Shown here: in pieces, positions 28,250-37,687 of the stretch | Numbering within the stretch: position 1 is the first letter of the stretch | Layout: each line of letters begins with the position of its first letter | Assembly: GCA_017405375.1 (NCBI GenBank) | Contig: JAFRAO010000013.1 | Coordinates: 1 to 64,000, forward strand | DNA length: 64,000 bases | Direction: 5' to 3' | Origin: a bacterium | GTDB taxonomy: Bacteria > Cyanobacteriota > Vampirovibrionia > Gastranaerophilales > Gastranaerophilaceae | Made by a program: the position numbers and the translations under genes | Notes under the pieces: generated by a model | The model's database searches: none | Seen by the model: only the letters and a program-made list of their open reading frames with translations | Told to the model about the DNA's origin: nothing

Positions 28250-28783
28250 ATGCAAAATAAAATTTTATTGCATGCGTGTTGCGCAATATGTTCAGCTTAT
28301 CCGATTCAGCATTTGATTGATTTGGATTATTCGCCTGTTGTATATTTTTATAATCCGAATATTTTCCCGCGGGCAGAATATAATAAAAGATTGGAAGCGC
28401 AAATAAAATTGTGTGAATATTATAATTGCGAATTAATTCAAGGTGAATATTCACCCGAAAAATACGTTGATTACGTAAAAGGATATGAAAAAGAACCCGA
28501 AGGCGGGTTAAGGTGCAATTTATGTTTCGATATGCGATTAAAAGAAACAGCAAAAAAAGCAAAAGAGCTTGGTATAAATAATTTTACAACATCAATAGTT
28601 ATAAGTCCGCACAAAAATTTTGATAAGATTTCCGAAATAGGGATGAATGTTTCTGCTGTTTATGGTATAACTTATGTAGCTATTAATTTTAGAAAGAAAG
28701 ATGGTTTTTTAAAAACAAATAAAATAGCAAACGGTTTGGGTTTATACAGACAAAATTATTGTGGTTGTCAATATAGTTTGTAA
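28250..28783 (+). CDS. queH: Epoxyqueuosine reductase QueH
   Basis: 177 residues. It performs the last step of queuosine tRNA modification in organisms lacking QueG. The DUF208 pattern is clear: LLHACCAICSAYPIQHL, LRCNLCFDMRL and the terminal YCGCQYS, supplying Cys residues for the Fe-S and metal sites. It starts directly after the VKOR gene's stop. Confidence 0.9.
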   Translation: MQNKILLHACCAICSAYPIQHLIDLDYSPVVYFYNPNIFPRAEYNKRLEAQIKLCEYYNCELIQGEYSPEKYVDYVKGYEKEPEGGLRCNLCFDMRLKETAKKAKELGINNFTTSIVISPHKNFDKISEIGMNVSAVYGITYVAINFRKKDGFLKTNKIANGLGLYRQNYCGCQYSL

Positions 28784-28799
28784 GGGGTAAAATACAATT

Positions 28800-29000
28800 A
28801 TGGAATGTAAAAAAGATGAAAACAAATTGGGATGTAGTTGTACGTATGTAAGTTGTCATAATCGCGGTGTATGTTGTGATTGTGTTCGTTCTCACAGAGA
28901 AAACGGAGAAATTCCGGGTTGTTTTTTTACAGCAGCAGGCGAAGCGACTTATGATAGGTCAATAAAAAATTTTATAAAGGTGATGTCAAAACATGTTTAA
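28800..29000 (+). CDS. DUF6485-like small Cys-rich protein
   Basis: 66 residues with CSCTYVSCHNRGVCCDCVRSH, HRENGEIPGCFF and TYDRSIKNFI. These match a small family (DUF6485) with a Cys-rich, presumably metal-binding N-terminal part. The function is unknown. It lies 16 bases after queH and overlaps the next gene by 8 bases. Confidence 0.8.
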   Translation: MECKKDENKLGCSCTYVSCHNRGVCCDCVRSHRENGEIPGCFFTAAGEATYDRSIKNFIKVMSKHV

Positions 29001-29676
29001 TTTAAAAGGATTGATATTAGTATTAATATTTTTGATGTTTGTTAATTTGAATGCGTTTGCCAAATATACAGACGAATTACATAGTGGTATTTCAAACGGA
29101 CAAATTATATATTATTCATATTTAACAAAAAGATGGTCATACCAAATGCCTGAGCATACTTTAAGTACGATGATGAACGTTGTACGTTATGTCGATAAGG
29201 AACATAATTTTTATTCAAGGTATGTTGCGAATGGTAAAGAAATATACAGTCCGAGTGATATAAGCCATGAATTTATATATGACGGCAGACTTATGGCGTA
29301 TGATAGAGGTAAAAACAAGTTTTATGAGTTGTATTTTAACAAAGGTCAAAATACGTTAGAGAAGAAATTATTGAAATTATCGGATATAAAATGTTTTTTG
29401 GGCAATCCTGTAATTATAAAAATGACAGATTTTGTGCTTAATCCTGACGATAATTATATAGCAACGGTAAAGAAGGTTCCGTTTAGGCGCCAGACATTTT
29501 TAATTTATAATAATACTGAAAATGATTATAATAATTACTTATTAGATGTAAAACACAGCGACAGATTGGTTAGAACATTGTTTTCCACTCGCAGAGCGAA
29601 AGTTGTAAAATATTATGATTATTACAATGAAGATGAATCTCCGACATTTTTTGTTCGTGTTAAATACGGGTTTTAA
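28993..29676 (+). CDS. Secreted protein of unknown function
   Basis: 227 residues with a signal peptide (MFNLKGLILVLIFLMFVNLNAFA). The mature part is rich in Tyr, Asn and Asp and appears all-beta, with no cysteines I can link to a fold. A GKNKFYELYFNKGQNTLEKK strand-turn-strand is typical. It overlaps the DUF6485-like gene by 8 bases. Export plus the upstream VKOR gene hints at an envelope role, but no family was recognised. Confidence 0.7.
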   Translation: MFNLKGLILVLIFLMFVNLNAFAKYTDELHSGISNGQIIYYSYLTKRWSYQMPEHTLSTMMNVVRYVDKEHNFYSRYVANGKEIYSPSDISHEFIYDGRLMAYDRGKNKFYELYFNKGQNTLEKKLLKLSDIKCFLGNPVIIKMTDFVLNPDDNYIATVKKVPFRRQTFLIYNNTENDYNNYLLDVKHSDRLVRTLFSTRRAKVVKYYDYYNEDESPTFFVRVKYGF

Positions 29677-29694
29677 TAATTCTCGTTTCTTTTA

Positions 29695-30447
29695 TTACTT
29701 GCAACTGAAAACATTGTTATCAACTGATAACGTTTTGTTGCTGTGCTTGCACTTGCCGTTTTCATCTGCATCAAGATAATCCATGTTGCCTGTATTAATT
29801 ACCCACGCAGTACACTTTTGACCATATTTAAAGCAATCAAACCAAAAATCTTTTTCATTTCCTGATTTTATATGTGAATCTGTCCAATATGAGCCACCGC
29901 TAACTGGTTTTATACCTTCTTTTGTTATATCAAAGGCAAATAAATCAATCCCCCAAGTATTTTTACCTTTGTTTGGACCATCTATATCTACATAAATAAA
30001 TATGCCAGAGCTTTTCCCTTTATATCCAGTACGAGTATCACCAGTATATCTAGGGAAATATCCATTACGCAAACCAATTTTAAGTGAACAGCCATTTGCC
30101 AAAATACCGGATATAGTAGCATTATTGTATGACTCACGAAGACCACTGGCTTCTGAATCACAGGATGTATTATTTAAACACTTATATTCAGCCATACATT
30201 TATTAGCTGAATCTCTGCAATTTTTTTGAATCTTCATAAATTCAGTTATTCTATCATAATCACGTTTAGCATAAGAAGAATCTCCACCTGACCATTTTTC
30301 TATTGGTCCATAAACAGCAGTTGCCCTATCGTATGCTTCATTTAATTCAGTATAAATCTTTTTAACTTTAGCAACAGATTCGGCTCTGCCTGTGTTTTTA
30401 TTAACGTTTGGGATAGTTAATGCAGCAACAACGCCGATAATACCCAT
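29695..30447 (-). CDS. Prepilin-like protein, body of a gene that is out of frame with its start
   Basis: The readable frame from ATG 30447 is 250 residues, beginning MGIIGVVAALTIPNVNKNTG. That is the second half of a class III/type II pseudopilin N-helix. The preceding codons in the same frame give SLAFTLAETLIV, the prepilin peptidase region, so 30447 is not the true start. The real start signal (AAGGAG then ATG at 30688) is one base out of frame across a 13-C tract (see the next two entries). The C-terminal domain has a DIDGPNKGKNTWGIDLFAF stretch and Cys pairs, like the paralogue at 50551-51576. As it stands the gene is probably silent; loss of one G restores a full reading frame. Confidence 0.75.
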   Translation of the reverse strand: MGIIGVVAALTIPNVNKNTGRAESVAKVKKIYTELNEAYDRATAVYGPIEKWSGGDSSYAKRDYDRITEFMKIQKNCRDSANKCMAEYKCLNNTSCDSEASGLRESYNNATISGILANGCSLKIGLRNGYFPRYTGDTRTGYKGKSSGIFIYVDIDGPNKGKNTWGIDLFAFDITKEGIKPVSGGSYWTDSHIKSGNEKDFWFDCFKYGQKCTAWVINTGNMDYLDADENGKCKHSNKTLSVDNNVFSCK

Positions 30448-30510
30448 AACAATTAATGTTTCTGCAAGAGTAAATGCGAGTGAGTGAACTGTTGACAGCG
30501 AATTGTTATG

Positions 30511-30555
30511 GGTGAACTGACAACTCTCACCTCTGTTCTCTCCTGACAGTTCACC
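30511..30555. repeat. GGTGAACTG / CAGTTCACC inverted repeat in the prepilin leader
   Basis: The 9-bp arms lie at 30511-30519 and 30547-30555, with further GTGAAC/GTTCAC copies nearby. The matching pair in the paralogue is at 51334-51342 and 51436-51444 with a longer centre. The variable stretch accounts for most of the length difference between the two leaders. Confidence 0.6.
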
Positions 30556-30625
30556 TTTAAATAAGTTACAAATAAAGGGTTTTAGATGTTCAAATAGGCT
30601 GAAAGCCTTGCTACACCTAGCTTTG

Positions 30626-30638
30626 CCCCCCCCCCCCC
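30626..30638. repeat. 13-C homopolymer (poly-G in the prepilin leader)
   Basis: Thirteen C on the plus strand, read as G by the minus-strand gene, sit directly after an in-frame ATG 16 codons into the leader. A run this long in an AT-rich genome is exceptional and is a classic slippage site. The paralogue has a tract of the same length at the same codon. Confidence 0.9.
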
Positions 30639-30844
30639 ATTGAGAACGCTTTCTGGGAGCCGGTTTGCACCATTTTGAATTTTCTCATAATAAACTCCTT
30701 CTCTTTTTTATTTACTATTTCATATTACATTATTATTTTAATTTTTGCAAGCATTTTTGTATGTCATTCTAATATAACTATTATTTTGAAATTAAAATAT
30801 TTTATAAATTATTAAGAAACTTATACAAACGCAAAAATACGGTG

Positions 30845-30873
30845 TTGACAGTAAAAATTGTTTGATATAAGAT
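30845..30873 (+). promoter_or_regulatory. Promoter of the ribosomal protein operon
   Basis: A perfect TTGACA at 30845-30850 lies 17 bases before TAAGAT at 30868-30873, in the context GATATAAGAT. A ~90-base leader follows before rpsJ, including a small hairpin (ATAACC...GGTTGT). Confidence 0.72.
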
Positions 30874-30969
30874 TTTTATACAGACATGGCGGAATATAAA
30901 TAAATATTTTGTTGTGCAAGGAAATAGTTATAACCACAAGGTTGTAGAAGTAAATAAAGGAAAAGAAAT

Positions 30970-31281
30970 ATGGCAACAGCACAAAGAATCAGAGTTTGTT
31001 TAAAAGCATACGATCACAAATTAATTGACGTATCAGCTGACAAAATTGTTGAAACAGCAAAAAGAACAGACGCAAAAGTAGCCGGACCGATTCCTTTACC
31101 TACAAAAAGACGTATATATTGCGTGTTGCGTTCTCCACACGTTGATAAAAAATCTCGTGAACACTTTGAAATGAGAACTCACAAACGTATCATTGATATA
31201 TACGAAGCAACTCAACAGACAACTGAAGAGTTGAGTAGATTAGATTTACCTGCAGGTGTTGATATTGAAGTTAAACTATAA
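30970..31281 (+). CDS. rpsJ: 30S ribosomal protein S10
   Basis: 103 residues, usual length. It is part of the 30S head and, as NusE, of transcription antitermination. Recognised by [50 protein letters not shown] and a [11 protein letters not shown] end (read as separate motifs). AAAGGAAAAG precedes the ATG. It leads the operon but is separated from rplC by 154 bases. Confidence 0.97.
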   Translation: MATAQRIRVCLKAYDHKLIDVSADKIVETAKRTDAKVAGPIPLPTKRRIYCVLRSPHVDKKSREHFEMRTHKRIIDIYEATQQTTEELSRLDLPAGVDIEVKL

Positions 31282-31435
31282 TTTCGATTCCACTGTGAAA
31301 AATTAAATAAGCATTATGCATATAATGCGATCTACGACTCTAACAGGGTAAAAGGTAAAGAGGCTCACAAGGCACGTAGCGCTCGCAAGCAGACGGATTA
31401 AGAAGTAAATTAATCCCAAAAAGAAAGGAAAATTT
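31282..31435 (+). other. Structured intergenic leader between rpsJ and rplC
   Basis: This is the largest gap in an otherwise tight operon. GCATTAT 31311-31317 pairs with ATAATGC 31322-31328. GGATTAA 31395-31401 pairs with TTAATCC 31410-31416, ending just before the rplC ribosome-binding site. The GC content between the hairpins (GGCACGTAGCGCTCGCAAGC) is unusually high for this genome. It may be an autoregulatory r-protein leader or an internal promoter; neither is proven. Confidence 0.45.
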
Positions 31436-32074
31436 ATGACACTTGGTGTGATAGGTAAAAAAGTTGGAATGACTCAAATTTTCAACGAAGAAGGTTTAGC
31501 AGTTCCGGTAACTGTAATAAAAGTTGATCCGATTGTTGTAACACAAGTGAAAACTGTAGAAACAGACGGTTACAATGCAATCCAAGTAGGTACGGTAGCA
31601 GCAAAAGAAAAACATTTGACAAAAGCTCAAATTGGTCATTTTGCAAAAAATAAATTAGACAATTTCAGACACCTACAAGAATTCAGAGTTGATAATCCTC
31701 AAGATTACACAGTTGGTCAACAAATCGAATTATCAGTATTAAATGATGTACAAAAAGTTGATGTAACAGGCACTTCAGTTGGTAAAGGATTTCAAGGTAC
31801 CGTGAAAAGACATAACTTCTCAAGAGGACCAATGGCTCACGGTTCAAAAAATCACAGAGCTCCCGGTTCAATTGGTGCAGGTACAACACCTTCAAGAGTT
31901 ATCAAAGGTAAGAGAATGGCCGGTAACATGGGTAACGAAAGAGTTACTATTTCAAAATTAAAATTAGTTAAAGTTGATTCAGAAAACAGCTTAATTTTAA
32001 TTAAAGGTTCAGTACCTGGTTCAGAAGGCAAATTAGTTACAATAGTTCCTTCAAGAACAAAATGGAATGTATAA
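31436..32074 (+). CDS. rplC: 50S ribosomal protein L3
   Basis: 212 residues. It binds 23S rRNA near the peptidyl-transferase centre and initiates assembly. It starts LGVIGKKVGMTQIFNEEGL and holds the signature FSRGPMAHGSKNHRAPGSIG and RVIKGKRMAGNMGNERVT. It has a strong AAAGGAAAA ribosome-binding site. Confidence 0.97.
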   Translation: MTLGVIGKKVGMTQIFNEEGLAVPVTVIKVDPIVVTQVKTVETDGYNAIQVGTVAAKEKHLTKAQIGHFAKNKLDNFRHLQEFRVDNPQDYTVGQQIELSVLNDVQKVDVTGTSVGKGFQGTVKRHNFSRGPMAHGSKNHRAPGSIGAGTTPSRVIKGKRMAGNMGNERVTISKLKLVKVDSENSLILIKGSVPGSEGKLVTIVPSRTKWNV

Positions 32075-32122
32075 AATACAACAAATACATTAGAAAATAA
32101 TACAATATAAGGACATATAAAA

Positions 32123-32764
32123 ATGGCAAAAGCAAAAACACAAGAAAAAGAAATATTGAGTACATCAGGTGAAAAACTTGGTGCAATCTCGTTAAATGAA
32201 AGCGTTTTTGGCGTTGAACCAAATTTACACGTAATGCATTTAGCATTAAGACGTCAATTAAACAACGCAAGACAAGGTTCAGCTTGTGCTAAGACAAGAG
32301 CAGAAGTTAGAGGTGGCGGACGCAAACCTTGGAAACAAAAAGGTACAGGTAGAGCAAGAGCTGGTTCTTTGAGATCTCCATTATTTGCTGGTGGTGGTGT
32401 TTCATTCGGACCAAAACCAAGAGATTACTCTTTCTCTATGCCTCAAAAAGCAAGACAACTTGCATTAAAATCTGCATTATCAGCTAGAAATGAACAATTA
32501 GTAGTTGTAAAAGATTTAGCAATTGCAGAACCAAAAACAAAATTAATGATGTCTGTATTAGACTCATTAAAAGTTACAGGTAAAATTTTAATTATCGCTG
32601 ATATTAAGGCCGCTGAAAACAACAATTTAGAATTGGCAGCAAGAAATATTCCAAGCGTAAAATTATTATTGCCAACAAACTTAAACGTAAAAGACTTGTT
32701 AGAAGCTGATAGCGTAATTATTACTGAATCAGCAGTTAACGAAATCACTGAAAGGTTACAATAA
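32123..32764 (+). CDS. rplD: 50S ribosomal protein L4
   Basis: 213 residues. Its extended loop lines the exit tunnel: RGGGRKPWKQKGTGRARAGS is the typical basic loop near residue 70. In E. coli L4 represses its own operon; whether that holds here is unknown. Its stop overlaps rplW by one base. Confidence 0.96.
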   Translation: MAKAKTQEKEILSTSGEKLGAISLNESVFGVEPNLHVMHLALRRQLNNARQGSACAKTRAEVRGGGRKPWKQKGTGRARAGSLRSPLFAGGGVSFGPKPRDYSFSMPQKARQLALKSALSARNEQLVVVKDLAIAEPKTKLMMSVLDSLKVTGKILIIADIKAAENNNLELAARNIPSVKLLLPTNLNVKDLLEADSVIITESAVNEITERLQ

Positions 32765-33072
32765 TGAGTACTTCAAGAACAAATACAGAAAAATTATATG
32801 ACGTAATTAAAAAACCGTTAATTACTGAAAAATCTTACAAAGCAATGCAAGAAGGTCAATATACTTTTGAAGTAAATATGGATGCTACAAAAGTTGAAAT
32901 TGCACAAGCTGTTGAATTAGCTTTCCCTGGAAGAAAAGTTAAAAAAGTAAGAACAGTTTATATGCCTTCTCATGCAAAAAGAATGGGTTACAAATTCGGT
33001 AGAACAGATTCTTCTAAAAAAGCAATTGTTACTGTTGAAGGTGATCCAATTAAAGAACTTGTAGAAATATAG
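32764..33072 (+). CDS. rplW: 50S ribosomal protein L23
   Basis: 102 residues. It sits at the tunnel exit, docking site for SRP and trigger factor. VIKKPLITEKSYKAMQEGQYTF near residue 15 and the strand-rich end (KRMGYKFGRTDSSKKAIVTV, two motifs) identify it. It starts on the last base of rplD. Confidence 0.95.
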   Translation: MSTSRTNTEKLYDVIKKPLITEKSYKAMQEGQYTFEVNMDATKVEIAQAVELAFPGRKVKKVRTVYMPSHAKRMGYKFGRTDSSKKAIVTVEGDPIKELVEI

Positions 33073-33090
33073 GAAAAAGGATAAATAAAA

Positions 33091-33918
33091 ATGGGTATTA
33101 GAAAAATTAATCCGACATCTCCGGGACAAAGAGGTATGACAAAAAGTGATTATCAAGATATCACAACATCAACTCCTGAAAAATCACTTTTAAAACCATT
33201 AAGAAAAACTGCAGGTCGTAACAATACAGGTAGAATTACTTGTCGTCATAAAGGCGGCGGTGTAAAACAACACTATCGTGTAATAGATTTCAAAAGAGAA
33301 AAATTTGGCGTTCCTGCAACAGTTAAAACAATTGAATATGACCCAAACAGAAACGTTAGAATTTCATTAGTGTTCTACGCAGACGGTGAAAAAAGATATA
33401 TTTTGACACCTGAAGGTTTGAATGTTGGTGATGTAATTGTTTCAGGTCCGGAAGCTCCAATTCAAAATGGTAATGCATTACCGTTAGAATTGATTCCTCT
33501 TGGTACAATAGTTCACAATGTTGAATTAGAACCCGGCAGAGGAGCAAAAATGGTTCGTTCGGCAGGAAATTCAGCACAATTGATGGCAAAAGAAGGTAAC
33601 TATGTAACAATCAAATTACCTTCAGGCGAAATGAGAATGGTAAGAAAAGAATGCATGGCAACAATAGGCGCTTTAGGCAATTCAGAATTTAAAAACATTC
33701 ACATTGGTAAAGCCGGCAGAAAACGTTATATGGGCATAAAGCCAACAGTACGTGGTGTAACAATGAATCCTTGTGATCACCCACACGGTGGTGGTGAAGG
33801 TAAAACAGGACCTGGCGGACATCCTAAGACACCTTGGGGTAAACCTGCACTTGGTTACAAGACTAGAAAATCTACTAAGGCTTCTAACAAGTTAATTGTA
33901 AGACGCAGAACAAAATAG
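33091..33918 (+). CDS. rplB: 50S ribosomal protein L2
   Basis: 275 residues, full length. It is required for subunit joining and peptidyl transfer. [38 protein letters not shown] and the conserved [10 protein letters not shown] near 230 are all present. 18 bases separate it from rplW. Confidence 0.98.
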   Translation: MGIRKINPTSPGQRGMTKSDYQDITTSTPEKSLLKPLRKTAGRNNTGRITCRHKGGGVKQHYRVIDFKREKFGVPATVKTIEYDPNRNVRISLVFYADGEKRYILTPEGLNVGDVIVSGPEAPIQNGNALPLELIPLGTIVHNVELEPGRGAKMVRSAGNSAQLMAKEGNYVTIKLPSGEMRMVRKECMATIGALGNSEFKNIHIGKAGRKRYMGIKPTVRGVTMNPCDHPHGGGEGKTGPGGHPKTPWGKPALGYKTRKSTKASNKLIVRRRTK

Positions 33919-33953
33919 TTAGATTAGAAATAATATAAAAGGAGAATAAATTA

Positions 33954-34229
33954 ATGGCACGTTCATTAAAAAAAGGACCATATATTGAAGAATCTTTAGC
34001 AAAGAAAATTGCTAAAATGAATGAAAATTCAGAAAAGAAAGTTGTAAAAACTTGGTCAAGAGCTTCAATGATAAGTCCTGATATGTTAGGACACACAATT
34101 GCTGTACATAACGGAAAAACTCACGTTCCGGTATATGTTACAGAACAAATGATTGGTCATAAGCTTGGTGAATTTGCACCAACAAGACTATTCAGAGGTC
34201 ATGCTGCTGATAAAACAGCTAAGAAGTAA
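33954..34229 (+). CDS. rpsS: 30S ribosomal protein S19
   Basis: 91 residues. It is a head protein near the A site. [38 protein letters not shown] and [18 protein letters not shown] are typical. AAAGGAGAA precedes the ATG. Confidence 0.97.
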   Translation: MARSLKKGPYIEESLAKKIAKMNENSEKKVVKTWSRASMISPDMLGHTIAVHNGKTHVPVYVTEQMIGHKLGEFAPTRLFRGHAADKTAKK

Positions 34230-34266
34230 AATTAAGTAATAGACTTTAATTAAAAAGGATAAAAAA

Positions 34267-34605
34267 ATGGAAGCTAAAGCAAAACAATCAAATATTAAAA
34301 TGACAGCTCGCAAACTTCGCAGAGTAATTAACGAAGTTCGTGGTAAGAATGTCATTGAAGCACAAGACTTGTTACGTTTTATGCCATATTTTGCAGCCAG
34401 AGTAGTTGAAAAGAACTTAAAAGCCGCAGTGGCAAATGCTAAAGAACAATTCGGTGTAAATGCTGATCAGTTAAAAATTTCAGAAATATTTGCAGACGAA
34501 AGTGTTACTTATAAAAGAGCAAGACCAAGAGCACAAGGTCGTATGTACTCTAGATTGAAACGTACATCTCATTTGACATTAAAGGTTAGTGATACAGGAA
34601 AATAG
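34267..34605 (+). CDS. rplV: 50S ribosomal protein L22
   Basis: 112 residues. Its hairpin reaches the exit tunnel. It has MTARKLRRVINEVRGKNV, AVANAKEQFG and the C-terminal RARPRAQGRMYSRLKRTSHL loop. Confidence 0.96.
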   Translation: MEAKAKQSNIKMTARKLRRVINEVRGKNVIEAQDLLRFMPYFAARVVEKNLKAAVANAKEQFGVNADQLKISEIFADESVTYKRARPRAQGRMYSRLKRTSHLTLKVSDTGK

Positions 34606-34617
34606 GAATTAAATAAT

Positions 34618-35343
34618 ATGGGACAAAAAACACATCCAACCGGATTTAGAGTAGGCATAATTAAACCTTGGGTAAGCTCATGGTATGCTAAAATAAAAGA
34701 ATATGGACAATTTGTAGCAGAAGATGCAAAAATCAGAAAATTTGTAAAGAAAAAATTATATGCTGCAGGTGTATCAAGAATATTGATAGCCAGAAAAGCT
34801 CAAAACGTTACGATTACAGTTATTACAGCAAAGCCCGGTATAGTAGTAGGACGTAACGGTCAAGGTATTGAGGAATTGAAACAAGAAATTTCAAAATACA
34901 TTAATCGTCAAGTAATATTGAATGTAGTTGAAGTTGCGCGAATCAATGCAGATGCTCAATTAGTATCAGAAGCAATAGCTCAGCAACTTGAAAAGCGTGT
35001 AGCATTCAGAAGAGCAATGAAACAAGCTATGCAAAGAACAATGCGTTCAGGTGCACAAGGTATAAAAGTTATGGTATCAGGTCGTTTAGGCGGTGCCGAA
35101 ATCGCTCGTAGTGAATGGGCAAAAGAGGGTAGAATTCCTCTTCAAACATTAAGAGCTGATGTAGATTATGGTTTTGCTGAAGCAGATACTATGATGGGTA
35201 AGATTGGCGTAAAAGTTTGGGTATTCAAAGGAAACTTAATGCCTGGCGAAAAAGCTGATGAAAATGTAAAATTAAAAGTTTCAAAAGATGAAAAAGTTGG
35301 TGCAAGACGTGGAAAACGTAGAGCAATAGAAACTGAAGAATAA
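34618..35343 (+). CDS. rpsC: 30S ribosomal protein S3
   Basis: 241 residues. It lies at the mRNA entry channel. It starts [17 protein letters not shown], has the KH-domain [15 protein letters not shown] near 80, and the C-terminal [14 protein letters not shown] charged ~25-residue tail follows the conserved part. Confidence 0.97.
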   Translation: MGQKTHPTGFRVGIIKPWVSSWYAKIKEYGQFVAEDAKIRKFVKKKLYAAGVSRILIARKAQNVTITVITAKPGIVVGRNGQGIEELKQEISKYINRQVILNVVEVARINADAQLVSEAIAQQLEKRVAFRRAMKQAMQRTMRSGAQGIKVMVSGRLGGAEIARSEWAKEGRIPLQTLRADVDYGFAEADTMMGKIGVKVWVFKGNLMPGEKADENVKLKVSKDEKVGARRGKRRAIETEE

Positions 35344-35366
35344 TAATTACACAGGAGTAAAATAAA

Positions 35367-35783
35367 ATGTTACAACCTAAAAAAACAAAATACCGCAAAA
35401 TGCAAAAAGGCAGAATGAGAGGACATGAAACTCGTGGTGTTAATTTTGAATTTGGTTCATATGCATTAAAAGCATTAGAACCTGGCTGGATAACAAGCCG
35501 TCAAATAGAAGCAGCACGTCGTGCAATGACTCGTGAAATCAAACGTGGCGGTAACGTTTGGATTAAGATATTTCCTGATAAACCAATTACGGCAAAACCT
35601 GCTGAAACTCGTATGGGTTCAGGTAAAGGTAACTTGGAATATTGGGTAGCAGTTGTAAAACCAAACAGAATTCTATTCGAACTTGAATATTTTGATAGAA
35701 ATGTAGCTGTTCATGCATTAGAATTGGCAGCTCAAAAATTACCTATTAAAGTTAAAGTAATTGAAAAGAACCCTGTTCAATAA
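35367..35783 (+). CDS. rplP: 50S ribosomal protein L16
   Basis: 138 residues. It organises the A-site tRNA region. [34 protein letters not shown] and [20 protein letters not shown] confirm it. Confidence 0.97.
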   Translation: MLQPKKTKYRKMQKGRMRGHETRGVNFEFGSYALKALEPGWITSRQIEAARRAMTREIKRGGNVWIKIFPDKPITAKPAETRMGSGKGNLEYWVAVVKPNRILFELEYFDRNVAVHALELAAQKLPIKVKVIEKNPVQ

Positions 35784-35798
35784 TAAAGGATAAAGCTC

Positions 35799-35990
35799 AT
35801 GAAATTACAAGAAATGCGTGAAAAAACAGTTGAAGAATTAAAAAGTGCAGTTGTTGATTTTAAAAAGCAGTTATTAGATTTACGAGTTCAAAAAGCAACT
35901 AATAAATTGGAAAATACAGCTTTAATCAGACAAACTAAGCATTTTATTTCACAAATTAAGACAGTTATAAAAGAAAAAGAGGAAAAATAA
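35799..35990 (+). CDS. rpmC: 50S ribosomal protein L29
   Basis: 63 residues, two-helix hairpin. It starts [18 protein letters not shown] and keeps [20 protein letters not shown]. It shares its last base with the rpsQ start. Confidence 0.94.
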   Translation: MKLQEMREKTVEELKSAVVDFKKQLLDLRVQKATNKLENTALIRQTKHFISQIKTVIKEKEEK

Positions 35991-36235
35991 TGCCTAAGAA
36001 AGAAAAACAAGGTGTTGTAGTTAGTAATAAAATGGATAAAACAGTTGTTGTAAAGGTTGCTGACTATGAGCCACACCCAAAATACAAAAAGATTATTGAA
36101 ACAACAAAACATTACAAAGCACATGATGAGCAAAATCAATGTGATGAAGGTGATGTAATCAGAATAGTTGAATCAAAACCATTGTCCGGCGGAAAACGTT
36201 GGAGTGTATTGAACATTGTAGAAAAGAGAAAATAG
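35990..36235 (+). CDS. rpsQ: 30S ribosomal protein S17
   Basis: 81 residues, OB fold. It is recognised by [37 protein letters not shown] and [13 protein letters not shown]. Confidence 0.96.
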   Translation: MPKKEKQGVVVSNKMDKTVVVKVADYEPHPKYKKIIETTKHYKAHDEQNQCDEGDVIRIVESKPLSGGKRWSVLNIVEKRK

Positions 36236-36269
36236 TTTTCTCTATTGATAAAACAAAAGGTGATAAGAA

Positions 36270-36638
36270 ATGATACAACAAGAATCAAGACTAGTAGTAG
36301 CAGATAACACAGGTGCAAAAGAATTATTAACAATTCGTGTTATGGGCAGCTCAAATAAAAAATTTGCAGGTGTAGGTGATGTAATCATCGCGACTGTAAA
36401 AGATGCAACTCCAAATATGACAGTAAAGAAATCTGAAGTTGTTAGAGCAGTTGTTGTAAGAACAAAAGCTGATATAAAGCGTAAAGATGGTTCTGTAATC
36501 AGATTTGACGAAAATGCAGCAGTTATTATAAACAAAGATGGCAACCCAAGAGGAACTCGTGTATTCGGACCTGTTGCAAGAGAGTTAAGGGACAAGAACT
36601 TTATGAAAATTGTTTCTTTGGCTCCTGAAGTAATTTAG
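36270..36638 (+). CDS. rplN: 50S ribosomal protein L14
   Basis: 122 residues, exactly the usual length. It starts [20 protein letters not shown]; the conserved [11 protein letters not shown] and [18 protein letters not shown] follow. Confidence 0.98.
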   Translation: MIQQESRLVVADNTGAKELLTIRVMGSSNKKFAGVGDVIIATVKDATPNMTVKKSEVVRAVVVRTKADIKRKDGSVIRFDENAAVIINKDGNPRGTRVFGPVARELRDKNFMKIVSLAPEVI

Positions 36639-36705
36639 TGTTTTACAAAAGAATATTCTGTTGTAAAATAGAAGTACGAAATAAGATAAGCCTAAGGAGA
36701 ATCAA

Positions 36706-37044
36706 ATGGCAAATAATAGTAAGAAATCTTTGCAAGTAAAAACAGGTGATAGAGTAATGGTTATTGCCGGCAAAGACAAAGGTAAAATCGGAAATATAAA
36801 TAAAATAGATACAAGCAATTCAAAGGTATATGTTGAAGGTGCGAACATGGTTACAAAGGCACAGAAAGCTAATCCGATGGCAAATATTCAAGGTGGATTG
36901 GTAAAAGTGGAAGCGCCTTTGGACAATTCAAATGTTATGATAGTTTGCCCGGCTTGTGAAAAAGTAACAAAAGTTAAGCACGAAGTTAGAGATGGTAAAA
37001 AAGTTCGTGTTTGTAAAAAATGTGGTGAAAAGTTAGATGTATAA
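36706..37044 (+). CDS. rplX: 50S ribosomal protein L24
   Basis: 112 residues. A KOW motif (VKTGDRVMVIAGKDKGKIG) near residue 10 is followed by a C-terminal CPAC...CKKC zinc ribbon, the bacterial form with four Cys retained. A 67-base gap before it and a 51-base gap after it are wider than elsewhere in the operon. Confidence 0.95.
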   Translation: MANNSKKSLQVKTGDRVMVIAGKDKGKIGNINKIDTSNSKVYVEGANMVTKAQKANPMANIQGGLVKVEAPLDNSNVMIVCPACEKVTKVKHEVRDGKKVRVCKKCGEKLDV

Positions 37045-37095
37045 TGCGAGATAGTTTTATTTCGGCATAAATCATCTTAAATAAAGGAAGAAAAA

Positions 37096-37650
37096 ATGAC
37101 ATTAACAAAGAATCTAAAAGCAAAATATGAGGAAGAAGTAAAAAAGGCATTAGTTGAAAAATTTGGTTATAAGAATGATTTAACAATACCTAGATTACAC
37201 AAGATTGTATTAAACATGGGTGTTGGTGAAGCATCACATAACACAAAAATAGCAGATGTTATACAAGGTCAATTAACAAAAATTGCAGGTCAAAAAGCAG
37301 TTGTAACGAAAGCTAAGAAATCAATAGCAACTTTCAAATTAAGAGAAGGTATGCCTGTTGGTGCAATGGTTACGTTACGTGGCGAAAGGATGTATGATTT
37401 CTTACAAAAATTAATCTGCGTTGTATTACCTAGAATTCGTGACTTCCGTGGTGTAAGTGCAAAAAGTTTTGATGGCCGTGGAAATTACACATTAGGTTTA
37501 AAAGAACAAACATTATTCCCTGAAATTTCTTATGAAGAAGTTGATTTAGTAAAGGGTATGAATGTTTCTGTTATTACAACAGCAAAAACTGACGAAGAAG
37601 CAAGAGAATTGCTAAGATTGTTAGGAATGCCATTCAAAGGTTTAAAATAA
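37096..37650 (+). CDS. rplE: 50S ribosomal protein L5
   Basis: 184 residues. It contacts 5S rRNA and P-site tRNA. It has [35 protein letters not shown] and [19 protein letters not shown]. Confidence 0.97.
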   Translation: MTLTKNLKAKYEEEVKKALVEKFGYKNDLTIPRLHKIVLNMGVGEASHNTKIADVIQGQLTKIAGQKAVVTKAKKSIATFKLREGMPVGAMVTLRGERMYDFLQKLICVVLPRIRDFRGVSAKSFDGRGNYTLGLKEQTLFPEISYEEVDLVKGMNVSVITTAKTDEEARELLRLLGMPFKGLK

Positions 37651-37687
37651 GGTAAATAATACTAATTAAAAGATAAAGGAGAATATC

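Larger units (their letters stand above)
30448..30688 (-). pseudogene. Long leader of the prepilin gene, frameshifted at the poly-G tract
   Basis: AAGGAG and ATG at 30688 start MRKFKMVQTGSQKAFSM, followed by 12 G, then CAA AGC TAG: translation stops after 23 codons. With one G fewer the frame continues through KAFSLFEHLKPFICNLFKGEL, a GTGAAC/GTTCAC-rich stretch, and into SLAFTLAE. The leader matches that of 51576 (MAQTGSQTAFPMGGGG). I label it broken as sequenced; it may instead be an OFF phase. Confidence 0.65.

Noticed and set aside
29695-30688. Plain pseudogene call for the whole prepilin gene
   Set aside because: The body is intact and the only lesion is at a slippage-prone tract matched by an ON paralogue, so a switch is at least as likely.
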